This document shows positions 16,234-24,095 of a stretch of 64,000 nucleotides of DNA, in pieces; the stretch's first letter is position 1; each line of letters opens with the position of its first letter. The notes beneath the pieces were generated by a model. That model ran no database searches. It had not been told where the DNA came from and was given only the letters and a program-made list of their open reading frames with translations. Source of the DNA: an uncultured Bacteroidales bacterium (lineage in GTDB: Bacteria > Bacteroidota > Bacteroidia > Bacteroidales > Muribaculaceae); the NCBI GenBank assembly GCA_902776435.1, contig CACYQB010000014.1, forward strand, positions 46,180 through 110,179, in the 5' to 3' direction. A program made the position numbers and the translations under genes.

Positions 16234-18495
16234 ATGAAAGGCGACAAGATAGTTATCAAGGGAGCGAGGGAGAACAACCTCAAGGACATCTCACTGGAGA
16301 TTCCCAAGCATCAGATTACGGTTTTCACGGGCGTTTCGGGCTCGGGCAAGAGTTCGCTCGTGCTCGACACCATTGCGGCCAAGTCGCGACGGGAACTGAA
16401 TGACACCTTCCCGTCGTTCGTACAGCAGTACCTGCCCAAGTACGGCCGTCCCCACGTGGATGCCATCGAGAATCTGCCCATCGCCATCGTCATCGACCAG
16501 AAGAAGCCTGCCCAGAACTCGCGTTCGACCGTGGCGACCTATACCGACATTGCTGCCCTGCTGCGCCTGCTGTTCTCGCGCGTGGGCCAGCCCTTTGTGG
16601 GCTATGCCGAGTCGTTCAGCTTCAACCACCCCGAGGGCAGCTGTCCGCGCTGCTCGGGATTGGGCGAAATCCGCGAGTTGGACATCCACAAGCTGGTGGA
16701 CTTCGACAAGAGCCTCAACGACGAGGACACAATTCACTACATCGCCTTCGGCAAGGGCGGCTGGCGCTGGATTCGCTACGCTCACAGCGGCCTGTTCGAC
16801 CTGGACAAGAAAATCAAGGACTACAGCCCCGAGGAGCTCGACCTGTTCCTCAACAGCCCGCAGATACGCCTCAAGAATCCACCCTCCAACTGGCCGAAAT
16901 CGGCCAAGTATGAAGGCATCATCCCGCGCATGTACCGCAGCATCATCAACAGCGAGGAGGGCTTGCTCCATGCCGCCGTGCTCAACCCGATGCTCAATAT
17001 GGGCGTCTGCCCAGACTGCGGCGGTTCCCGCTTGAGCCCACGGGTGCTCTCGTGCAAAATCGAGGGCATCAACATCGCCGACGCCTGTGCCATGTCTATC
17101 ACGCGCCTCAACGAGTGGGTCCAGGCGCTCACCTCACCACTGGCCGTGGATATCAAGCAGGCCATCAGCGCACGCCTCACGGCACTGGAGGAAATCGGGC
17201 TGGGTTACCTGAGCCTGGAGCGCGGTGTGGGCACCCTGTCGGGCGGTGAGGCCCAACGCTGCAAAATCGCCAAATACATCAACTCCTCACTGGCCGACGT
17301 GCTCTATATCCTGGATGAGCCCAGCACGGGCCTGCACGACCACGACATCGAGAAGATGAAGCACTCAGTACGCCGCCTGCGTGACGCGGGCAATACGGTC
17401 CTGCTCGTCGAGCATCACCGCGAGATGATTGGCATTGCCGACCACATCGTCGATCTGGGACCTGGACCAGGCAGCCAGGGCGGCAACATCATCTTTGAAG
17501 GCAACTACCAGGAACTGCTGCACAGCGGCACCAGTACGGGACAGATGCTCAGCCAGCACGGCGATTTCAAGGCCCAACCGCGCGAAATGAAGGCGACCTT
17601 CCCGCTGCGCCATGCCACCCTGCACAACCTCAAGGACGTTTCCATCGACCTGCCCCTGGGCGTATTTGCCGCGGTAGCCGGTGTGGCGGGCTCGGGCAAG
17701 AGTTCGCTGATGGAGTGTTTCCGCCGCGAACACGGCAACGTGGTGTATGTCAGCCAGAAGAACATCGGCGTGAGCCTGCGCTCCACGCCAGCGACCTATA
17801 TGGATGTGGCGCCCGATATCCGCAAGCGCTTTGCCAAGGCCCACAAGATGAAAGAACAGTACTTTACCTTCAACGGCAAGGGCGGCTGCCCCGTGTGCGG
17901 CGGCAAGGGCGTGGTCATCGCCGAGATGGCCTTCATGGACAACATCGAGACGACCTGCGAGGCCTGCCATGGTCTGCGCTACAGCCGCGAGGCGCTGCAG
18001 TACACCCTCGACGGCAAGAACATTGCAGAGGTTATGGACCTATCGGTGCGCCGCGCCAGCGAATTCTTCAAGGGCACCGTCATTGAGCAGAAGTTAAAAC
18101 CCATGATGGACGTCGGCTTGCACTACCTGCACCTCAACCAAGCGCTGAGCACCCTGTCGGGCGGCGAGTTGCAACGCTTGAAGATTGCATCCTACCTCCA
18201 GCAATACACCATGCCTATCGAGGCAGGTGGCCAGCGCGGCGTGTTTGTCATCGACGAGCCCACCGACGGCCTCCACCTCAAGGACGTGCGCCACCTCATC
18301 GACCTGTTCGAACAGATGGTCGATATGGGCAACACGGTCTATGTCATTGAACACAACACCGACGTCATCAAGGCGGCCGACCACGTCATCGAACTCGGCC
18401 CCGGCGCCGGCGACCTGGGCGGCACCATCATCTACCAGGGCACCCCCCGCGCCATGCTCGCCTGCCCCACCAGCATCACCGCTCCCTACCTCTAA
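16234..18495 (+). CDS. UvrA-like ABC ATPase lacking the UvrB-binding domain
   Basis: A 753-residue UvrA paralogue (normal UvrA is about 940). Two ABC modules are complete: Walker A GVSGSGKS (33-40) with signature LSGGEAQR near 335 and Walker B ILDEPSTGLHD; second Walker A GVAGSGKS near 485 with signature LSGGELQR near 641 and VIDEPTDGLH. Zinc-module CxxC pairs are kept (CPRCSGLGE, CPDCGGS, CPVCGGKG, CEACHG). The motif FSFNHPEGSCPRC lies near residue 125-137, whereas in E. coli UvrA it lies about 118 residues later. The gap matches the UvrB-binding domain, so it probably cannot load UvrB. Such short paralogues act in damage tolerance or drug self-protection in other bacteria. Confidence 0.9.
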   Translation: MKGDKIVIKGARENNLKDISLEIPKHQITVFTGVSGSGKSSLVLDTIAAKSRRELNDTFPSFVQQYLPKYGRPHVDAIENLPIAIVIDQKKPAQNSRSTVATYTDIAALLRLLFSRVGQPFVGYAESFSFNHPEGSCPRCSGLGEIRELDIHKLVDFDKSLNDEDTIHYIAFGKGGWRWIRYAHSGLFDLDKKIKDYSPEELDLFLNSPQIRLKNPPSNWPKSAKYEGIIPRMYRSIINSEEGLLHAAVLNPMLNMGVCPDCGGSRLSPRVLSCKIEGINIADACAMSITRLNEWVQALTSPLAVDIKQAISARLTALEEIGLGYLSLERGVGTLSGGEAQRCKIAKYINSSLADVLYILDEPSTGLHDHDIEKMKHSVRRLRDAGNTVLLVEHHREMIGIADHIVDLGPGPGSQGGNIIFEGNYQELLHSGTSTGQMLSQHGDFKAQPREMKATFPLRHATLHNLKDVSIDLPLGVFAAVAGVAGSGKSSLMECFRREHGNVVYVSQKNIGVSLRSTPATYMDVAPDIRKRFAKAHKMKEQYFTFNGKGGCPVCGGKGVVIAEMAFMDNIETTCEACHGLRYSREALQYTLDGKNIAEVMDLSVRRASEFFKGTVIEQKLKPMMDVGLHYLHLNQALSTLSGGELQRLKIASYLQQYTMPIEAGGQRGVFVIDEPTDGLHLKDVRHLIDLFEQMVDMGNTVYVIEHNTDVIKAADHVIELGPGAGDLGGTIIYQGTPRAMLACPTSITAPYL

Positions 18496-18516
18496 AAAAC
18501 CACGAAAAACAAACTA

Positions 18517-18531
18517 CGAATTACACGAATT
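18517..18531 (+). repeat. Intergenic 15-mer shared with the porV-ispF spacer
   Basis: The word CGAATTACACGAATT occurs here and in both arms of the hairpin at 45659-45734. See findings. Confidence 0.6.
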
Positions 18532-18658
18532 CCACATATTTCACTCTGTTCACACGTGCGTGTCCATTCCACTCCTTTCTAGATGGGCTAGATTGACTAG
18601 GGATTGTTTGTGGGTGCACAATTTAGGGAAAAATGTGGGTTCTACAAAAAGTTTATAG

Positions 18659-18666
18659 TACCTTTG
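18659..18666 (+). promoter_or_regulatory. -7 box (TACCTTTG) for ruvB
   Basis: TACCTTTG ends nine bases before the ATG at 18676. It lies inside any longer ruvB frame starting at 18604, so it supports the shorter start and a very short leader. Confidence 0.6.
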
Positions 18667-18675
18667 CGGTTTGGT

Positions 18676-19695
18676 ATGGAGGAGGAATTTGACATCAGAC
18701 GGGAGCAGCTCAAGACGGATCAGGATTTTGAGCGGGCGTTGAGGCCTGTAAGGTTTGAGGACTTTGCGGGGCAAGACAAGATTATCGAGAACCTGCGCGT
18801 GTTTGTCGCGGCGGCCAAGCTGCGTGGCGAGTCGCTGGATCATGTGCTGTTCCATGGCCCTCCGGGCCTGGGCAAGACGACGTTGAGCAACATCATCGCC
18901 AACGAACTGGGCGTGGGCTTCAAGGTCACGTCGGGTCCTGTTCTCGACAAGCCGGGCGACCTGGCTGGCTTGCTCACTTCGCTCGATGAGAACGATGTGT
19001 TGTTCATCGACGAAATCCACCGCCTGAGCCCCATCGTGGAGGAGTACCTCTACAGCGCGATGGAGGACTACCGCATCGATATCATGATCGACAAGGGCCC
19101 GGGTGCACGCTCGGTACAACTGACGCTGGCTCCGTTCACGCTCATCGGTGCCACCACCCGCAGCGGCCTGCTGACGTCGCCGCTGAGGGCCCGCTTCGGC
19201 ATCAACTGCCACCTGGAATACTATGACCACAAGGTGCTGGAGGGCATCATCCGCCGCTCGGCCCGCTTGTTGTCCGTTCCCATCGACGACAAGGCCGCCA
19301 TCGAGATTGCCCTGCGCAGCCGCGGCACGCCCCGTATCGCCAACTCGCTGCTGCGCCGCGTGCGCGACTTCGCCCAGGTGAAAGGCAGCGGCCGCATCGA
19401 CCTGGAGATAGCCCGCTATGCCCTGGAGGCGCTGAACATCGACAAATATGGCCTGGACGAGATTGACAACAAGATCCTGCTGACCATCATCGACAAGTTT
19501 GGCGGCGGCCCCGTGGGCCTGAACACCATCGCCACAGCGATGAACGAGGACGCGGGCACCATCGAGGAGGTCTATGAGCCCTACCTGATCAAGGAAGGTT
19601 TCATCAACCGCACCCCGCGCGGCCGTGAGGCGACCACCCTGGCCTATAACCACCTGAAGCGCGACCGTCCCGGCGAAGTGGGAAGCATATTTTAG
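18676..19695 (+). CDS. ruvB: RuvB, Holliday junction branch-migration ATPase
   Basis: A 339-residue AAA+ motor that drives branch migration with RuvA and RuvC. It begins [10 protein letters not shown], with [14 protein letters not shown], Walker [11 protein letters not shown], Walker [13 protein letters not shown], sensor motif [20 protein letters not shown], and a C-terminal winged helix ([29 protein letters not shown]). In-frame codons go back to 18604, but family alignment and the promoter favour 18676. ruvA and ruvC are not nearby. The stop codon falls inside a tandem AGATAAR repeat. Confidence 0.96.
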   Translation: MEEEFDIRREQLKTDQDFERALRPVRFEDFAGQDKIIENLRVFVAAAKLRGESLDHVLFHGPPGLGKTTLSNIIANELGVGFKVTSGPVLDKPGDLAGLLTSLDENDVLFIDEIHRLSPIVEEYLYSAMEDYRIDIMIDKGPGARSVQLTLAPFTLIGATTRSGLLTSPLRARFGINCHLEYYDHKVLEGIIRRSARLLSVPIDDKAAIEIALRSRGTPRIANSLLRRVRDFAQVKGSGRIDLEIARYALEALNIDKYGLDEIDNKILLTIIDKFGGGPVGLNTIATAMNEDAGTIEEVYEPYLIKEGFINRTPRGREATTLAYNHLKRDRPGEVGSIF

Positions 19696-19754
19696 ATAAG
19701 AGATAAGAGATAAAAGATAAGAGATAAAAGATAAGAGATAAAAGATAAGAGATA
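19694..19754. repeat. Tandem 7-bp repeat AGATAAR, about 8.7 copies
   Basis: Units AGATAAG and AGATAAA nearly alternate from the ruvB stop codon onward. No coding or CRISPR-like character. Confidence 0.85.
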
Positions 19755-19762
19755 TTTTAGCG

Positions 19763-19798
19763 ACTATAGGCACTATAGATGCTATAGATACTATAGGA
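19763..19798. repeat. 9-bp repeat around CTATAG, four copies
   Basis: Four units of the form ACTATAGNN follow the AGATAAR array and end just before the flippase start at 19806. Confidence 0.75.
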
Positions 19799-19805
19799 GA
19801 AGATT

Positions 19806-21302
19806 ATGGCAAATCTGAAATCATTGGCAAAAGACACCGCTATCTATGGCCTGAGCAGCATTATCGGGAGGTTCCTGAATTACCTGCTCGTGCCGCTATA
19901 TACCGCCAAGCTCTCGGCCGCATCGGGAGGCTATGGCGTCATCACCAACGTGTATGCCTACACGGCACTGCTGCTGGTCATCCTCACCTACGGCATGGAG
20001 ACGACCTTCTTCCGCTTCGCCAACAAGAGCGAGGAGAACCCCAACACCGTCTATAGCACAACCCTTATCAGCGTGGGGACGACCTCGCTGTTGTTTGTCC
20101 TGCTGGTGTTGGCCTTCCTGCCCGGCATCGCGGGATGGATGGGCTATAGTGCCCACCCTGAGTATGTGGGAGTCATGGCCATTGTGGTCGCACTTGACGC
20201 CTTCCAGTGCATACCGTTCGCCTATCTGCGTTATCAGCGCAAGGCCATTAAGTTTGCTACACTCAAACTGCTGTTCATCTTCCTGAACATCGGCTTGAAT
20301 CTGCTCTACTTTGTCGCCCTGCCGGCCCTGTACGAGAGTTATCCCGACCTTATCGGCAAGATCTATAGCCCCACCGTGGGCGTGGGCTATGCCTTCTTCA
20401 TCAATCTGGCTTGCACGAGTGTGGTGACGTTCTTCTTCTGGAAGGAACTCACGGGCATCAAGTACAAGTTTGACTGGTCGCTGCTAAAGCGGATGCTATC
20501 TTACAGTTGGCCCATCCTGGTGCTGGGCATCGCAGGCATCTTGAACCAGACGTTCGACAAGATGATGTTCCCCAAGATTTACGGCAATCAGGCCGATACA
20601 CAGTCGCAGTTGGGCATCTATGGAGCGGCAGTCAAGATTGCAATGATTATGGCGCTGATTACCCAAGCTTTCCGCTACGCCTACGAGCCATTTGTGTTCG
20701 GCAAGAGTAAGGAAAAGGACAGCCGCGAGACCTATGCCCAGGCGATGCGCTACTTCATCATCTTCACCCTGCTGGCCTTCCTGGCCGTGATGGCGTGGAT
20801 CGACGTATTCAAGTACATCATCGCCCCCGACTACTGGTCAGGTCTCAAGGTCGTGCCCATCGTCATGGCGGCAGAGATCATGATGGGCATCTACTTCAAC
20901 CTGTCCTTCTGGTACAAACTCATCGACAAGACCATCTGGGGCGCATGGTTCTCGGGCATCGGCTGTGCCGTGCTGATTCTGGTCAACGTCATCTTTGTGC
21001 CCAAGTACGGTTACATGGCGTGTGCATGGGGTGGTTTTGCCGGCTATGGCACTGCGATGGTGCTGAGCTACCTCGTGGGACAGAAGTATTATCCCATCAA
21101 GTATCCGTTGCGCGACATCCTGCTCTATGTCGCAGTAGCGACCGTCCTGTTTGCCGCGATGATGCTCCCCGTGGAGAACACGATACTCGCCCTGGCCTAC
21201 CGCACGGTGCTGCTGTGCCTCTTTGTGGGCTTGATCTACCGCAAGGAGAAACTGGGACAGATGCTGGCCAAGTTGCCCGTCGTCGGCCGCTTTTTCAAGT
21301 AA
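19806..21302 (+). CDS. Wzx/MATE-type polysaccharide flippase
   Basis: A 498-residue inner-membrane protein with about 14 membrane helices, in the COG2244 (RfbX/oligosaccharide flippase) family. Start: MANLKSLAKDTAIYGLSSIIGRFLNYLLVP, typical of the Bacteroidetes subgroup. TYGMETTFFRFANK and a C-terminal polysaccharide-biosynthesis domain follow. It probably turns undecaprenyl-linked glycans across the membrane. No glycosyltransferase cluster is adjacent, so the substrate cannot be named. It follows ruvB by 110 bases of simple repeats and ends at a strong terminator. Confidence 0.9.
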   Translation: MANLKSLAKDTAIYGLSSIIGRFLNYLLVPLYTAKLSAASGGYGVITNVYAYTALLLVILTYGMETTFFRFANKSEENPNTVYSTTLISVGTTSLLFVLLVLAFLPGIAGWMGYSAHPEYVGVMAIVVALDAFQCIPFAYLRYQRKAIKFATLKLLFIFLNIGLNLLYFVALPALYESYPDLIGKIYSPTVGVGYAFFINLACTSVVTFFFWKELTGIKYKFDWSLLKRMLSYSWPILVLGIAGILNQTFDKMMFPKIYGNQADTQSQLGIYGAAVKIAMIMALITQAFRYAYEPFVFGKSKEKDSRETYAQAMRYFIIFTLLAFLAVMAWIDVFKYIIAPDYWSGLKVVPIVMAAEIMMGIYFNLSFWYKLIDKTIWGAWFSGIGCAVLILVNVIFVPKYGYMACAWGGFAGYGTAMVLSYLVGQKYYPIKYPLRDILLYVAVATVLFAAMMLPVENTILALAYRTVLLCLFVGLIYRKEKLGQMLAKLPVVGRFFK

Positions 21303-21303
21303 A

Positions 21304-21336
21304 ACAAAAAACCGCCCTTTAAAGGCGGTTTTTTGT
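21304..21336. terminator. Bidirectional hairpin terminator
   Basis: A 13-bp stem (21304-21316 with 21324-21336) with A-run on the left and T-run on the right, between convergent genes. Confidence 0.85.
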
Positions 21337-21356
21337 CACATGCATGTATGTTGGTT

Positions 21357-23897
21357 CTAATGGCTGAGGATCCAGTCGATTAACCAATTGACATCGGCAA
21401 TGGTTACCTCGCCGTCACCATTAACGTCGAAGTATCGCGGGTCATCTATCGGCCAAGGAATACCATAACCATGTTTCACAATGCGAGTGGGATATAGTTC
21501 GAGGTCATACCTGTACAGCGTCAAGAAGCCCCAGATATCATAGGTCGCATCAAAATCAATGTCATCAACCAGGTCTCTGAGGGTGTAGCCTTCGGGCAAG
21601 CCATTGAGTATCACATCAATAATTGCATTAACATCGGCAATCGTCACCTCTCCGTCACAATTCACGTCACAGGGGTAATAATAAGAACCATCATGCCCCG
21701 GCTCGACCTGGACATGGAATTTATCCCATATCTTGAGCAGTTCTATACCGTCATCGATGTAAAGACTGCCGTCTTCGCCGAGCACAATTTTCACGTCCTC
21801 GAAGTACAGATACCAGTGTGCCATGTCCTGAGAGAGTTCCTCAATTGGCATTTCCTCAGGCTCCACTTCGGGACCATGTCCGACTAATGACCAGGGTTCC
21901 GCAGGCGTGAGCTGACGTGCGCCCTGATAAGTGGTCCATGAGGCATAGCCAATGATAGAGTCGCCCATGGCAAACGTGCCACCCACGTTACCATAGATCA
22001 AACCAAACTGGCCGCAAGTGTCCTTCACATAGAGATTAGGGCCATTCTGGTAGACCACAATCAGGGGAAGGCTGAACTGGCCGATTACACCCTGTGGCAA
22101 ATCATAAAGGTCTTCCAAACACGGGATAAGTCCAGGTATCGGTTTCGGGAACCAGTCAGTAATCAATAGTTCGTAAATACAGTTCTTACTATAGGAATCC
22201 ACAATGCCATACACGTCATAGTAAAGAGATAAATCTGCGGGAAGATTGACATAGAAGCGATTGTAATAAGGAGTCTCATTGCCATTGTCATCGTACAACA
22301 CTCGGCGTTCAAGGTCAAACTTCACGTGCTTGATGACCACATAATGTCCCCAATGGACGTCGTCCAACTGGTCGAGCGTGATCTCTTCGGGGACAAGTTC
22401 AACATGGCCGATAGCTGGCTGGAAGCCTGTGGGCTGTTCCAACTCGGGATGGCAATCGTATTCTTTCACCTTGCCTCCAAAACCTGCAGGAATCACATCA
22501 CCAGGCAAGTAGGAGTTGCCAACAGAACCATAGACCATACCAAATCCTGTCTCGTCCTTCGCATACAGATAATTACCCTGCTGGTGCAAGACGGTCGCGT
22601 CATATCCCATCGTGACCTCGGGATTAGGATTCTCGGGGTCAGCAACGATGTCAAAAAAGTCTCCGAAGCCGATGGGCTCAATAGGCGGCATTCTATCAAC
22701 CCAAATGGGTAACAACTGGTAAATCGTATTCTCGCGGCCATAGGAGCCCACCATGGCATATACATCATACCTAGCTGTCAGGTCATTAGGCGCTGGAAAT
22801 CCCATTGAACCGAAGTAAGCGGGATACTCATTACCGTCCTCGTCGATGATGATATATTGAGTGCCATTTTTCACAATGCTCACGTTGTGCAAGACAACAT
22901 AATGGGCAAACAGTTCATGTCCGATGCCACCGGAGATTTCTTCGGGCTCAACAGGCGTGTTGCCAATAGCGGGTTGAAAACCTTGGGGATCGGAGAATTC
23001 GGGCTCACCATTATAGAAGGACTTGGTCACGTAGAAGCCACCAGGAATGATATCACCTTGAACATAAGTCTGGCCGGTATTACCATAAATCAAGGCATAA
23101 GCCGTCATGTCCCTGACGAACAAGTATTTATTATTCTGAGCCAGTACCGTCACGGGGTTGGGGATAAAAATGACTTCCCCGTCAGGAGCGAGAAGGGCAT
23201 CCGAGAGACAACTCACCTCGGTTGCTTCAAGAAACTCATAGGTTGCTGCCGTCACGTCAGAGATCTCGTCGTCAAGGACTGCGACGGCCTTGACTGTGGT
23301 TCCCGCACTGAGGGTAAAGGGAGCCATATAAGGTGTCGAAGCGGGTGTCGGGTTGCTCCCGTTAGTCGTGTAATAGATATGCGCGCCACTGGTCGGGCAG
23401 GTCATCGTCACCTCTATGGGGTTATAGTAAGTACCACTCGCCGGACGGATGACGGGAGGCATCACAGCGGCACAATCAAAGGTGACAACAATCTTGGTGA
23501 GCCGCACCTGATTGCCCTCGGCAATGAAGGTGACGCACGTCTCGCGACCCTCCCATAGTCCTGTATAGCCTTCATAGCTATAGCTGCCCGCGCTGGTCAC
23601 GAAATTACCTGGACCATATTGGGCATCGTCCTGCGCTGTACACTCAAACTCAATAGACGTAATCTCACCCATAGTGGAACAAATGGTAATGGTCGAGTTT
23701 TTATACACACGGTAGTGATTGGCACTGACGATACCGTTGGAAATGCAGACAGAAATACCGTCTTTCTCAATACAGTAAGGACCGGCTGTGGTGCTGCCTG
23801 TGCCCACATCAATAGTGGGATCAAAGACCACGACACACGCCCCTGCCGTGATCGCAGTCACAAGCCAGAGAAAGAGTAATAAACAGATTTTCTTCAT
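21357..23897 (-). CDS. Large secreted protein: chitobiase-like Ig domain, three OB-like repeats, split dockerin
   Basis: An 846-residue exported protein, paralogous to the next gene upstream. Signal peptide 1-19. Residues 22-142 are a beta-sandwich (VTFIAEGNQVRLTKIVVTF). Residues 150-221 are a chitobiase/FN3-associated domain (IYYTTNGSNPT). Three repeated modules follow, each with a core like KYLFVRDMTAYALIYGNTGQ, near residues 247, 433 and 612. The first dockerin repeat (742-768, CDVNCDGEVTIADVNAIIDVI) sits inside the third module, whose strand FLTLYRYDLELYP resumes at 790. The second repeat (823-845) ends the protein. No catalytic residues are recognised; glycan or surface binding is likely. 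Confidence 0.88.
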   Translation of the reverse strand: MKKICLLLFLWLVTAITAGACVVVFDPTIDVGTGSTTAGPYCIEKDGISVCISNGIVSANHYRVYKNSTITICSTMGEITSIEFECTAQDDAQYGPGNFVTSAGSYSYEGYTGLWEGRETCVTFIAEGNQVRLTKIVVTFDCAAVMPPVIRPASGTYYNPIEVTMTCPTSGAHIYYTTNGSNPTPASTPYMAPFTLSAGTTVKAVAVLDDEISDVTAATYEFLEATEVSCLSDALLAPDGEVIFIPNPVTVLAQNNKYLFVRDMTAYALIYGNTGQTYVQGDIIPGGFYVTKSFYNGEPEFSDPQGFQPAIGNTPVEPEEISGGIGHELFAHYVVLHNVSIVKNGTQYIIIDEDGNEYPAYFGSMGFPAPNDLTARYDVYAMVGSYGRENTIYQLLPIWVDRMPPIEPIGFGDFFDIVADPENPNPEVTMGYDATVLHQQGNYLYAKDETGFGMVYGSVGNSYLPGDVIPAGFGGKVKEYDCHPELEQPTGFQPAIGHVELVPEEITLDQLDDVHWGHYVVIKHVKFDLERRVLYDDNGNETPYYNRFYVNLPADLSLYYDVYGIVDSYSKNCIYELLITDWFPKPIPGLIPCLEDLYDLPQGVIGQFSLPLIVVYQNGPNLYVKDTCGQFGLIYGNVGGTFAMGDSIIGYASWTTYQGARQLTPAEPWSLVGHGPEVEPEEMPIEELSQDMAHWYLYFEDVKIVLGEDGSLYIDDGIELLKIWDKFHVQVEPGHDGSYYYPCDVNCDGEVTIADVNAIIDVILNGLPEGYTLRDLVDDIDFDATYDIWGFLTLYRYDLELYPTRIVKHGYGIPWPIDDPRYFDVNGDGEVTIADVNWLIDWILSH

Positions 23898-23942
23898 TGG
23901 GACAAGTTTGATAGATATATTGGAAATTAGTTTATAAAAAAA

Positions 23943-23967
23943 CGGGGCCCACGCAGTGTGAGCCCCG
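23943..23967 (-). terminator. Hairpin terminator of the upstream paralogue gene
   Basis: CGGGGC (23943-23948) pairs with GCCCCG (23962-23967), followed on the minus strand by seven T. It ends the transcript of the gene at 24096-26582. Confidence 0.7.
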
Positions 23968-24095
23968 ATAGAAAATCAAATCCATAGTGCAGCAACAACC
24001 CCGACACTCCATAAGGGGAAAGCGTCTGGCAAGATGCCTTGCTGGGGACTAGTTATCAGTTTTAACGGCTGCATAAGCTAGTTCAGATGGATGGA

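Noticed and set aside
18604-18675. N-terminal extension of ruvB
   Set aside because: Not conserved in RuvB, and the ruvB -7 box lies within it.
19694-19798. Repeat array considered as a CRISPR
   Set aside because: Units are 7 and 9 bp, directly abutting, with no spacers and no cas genes.
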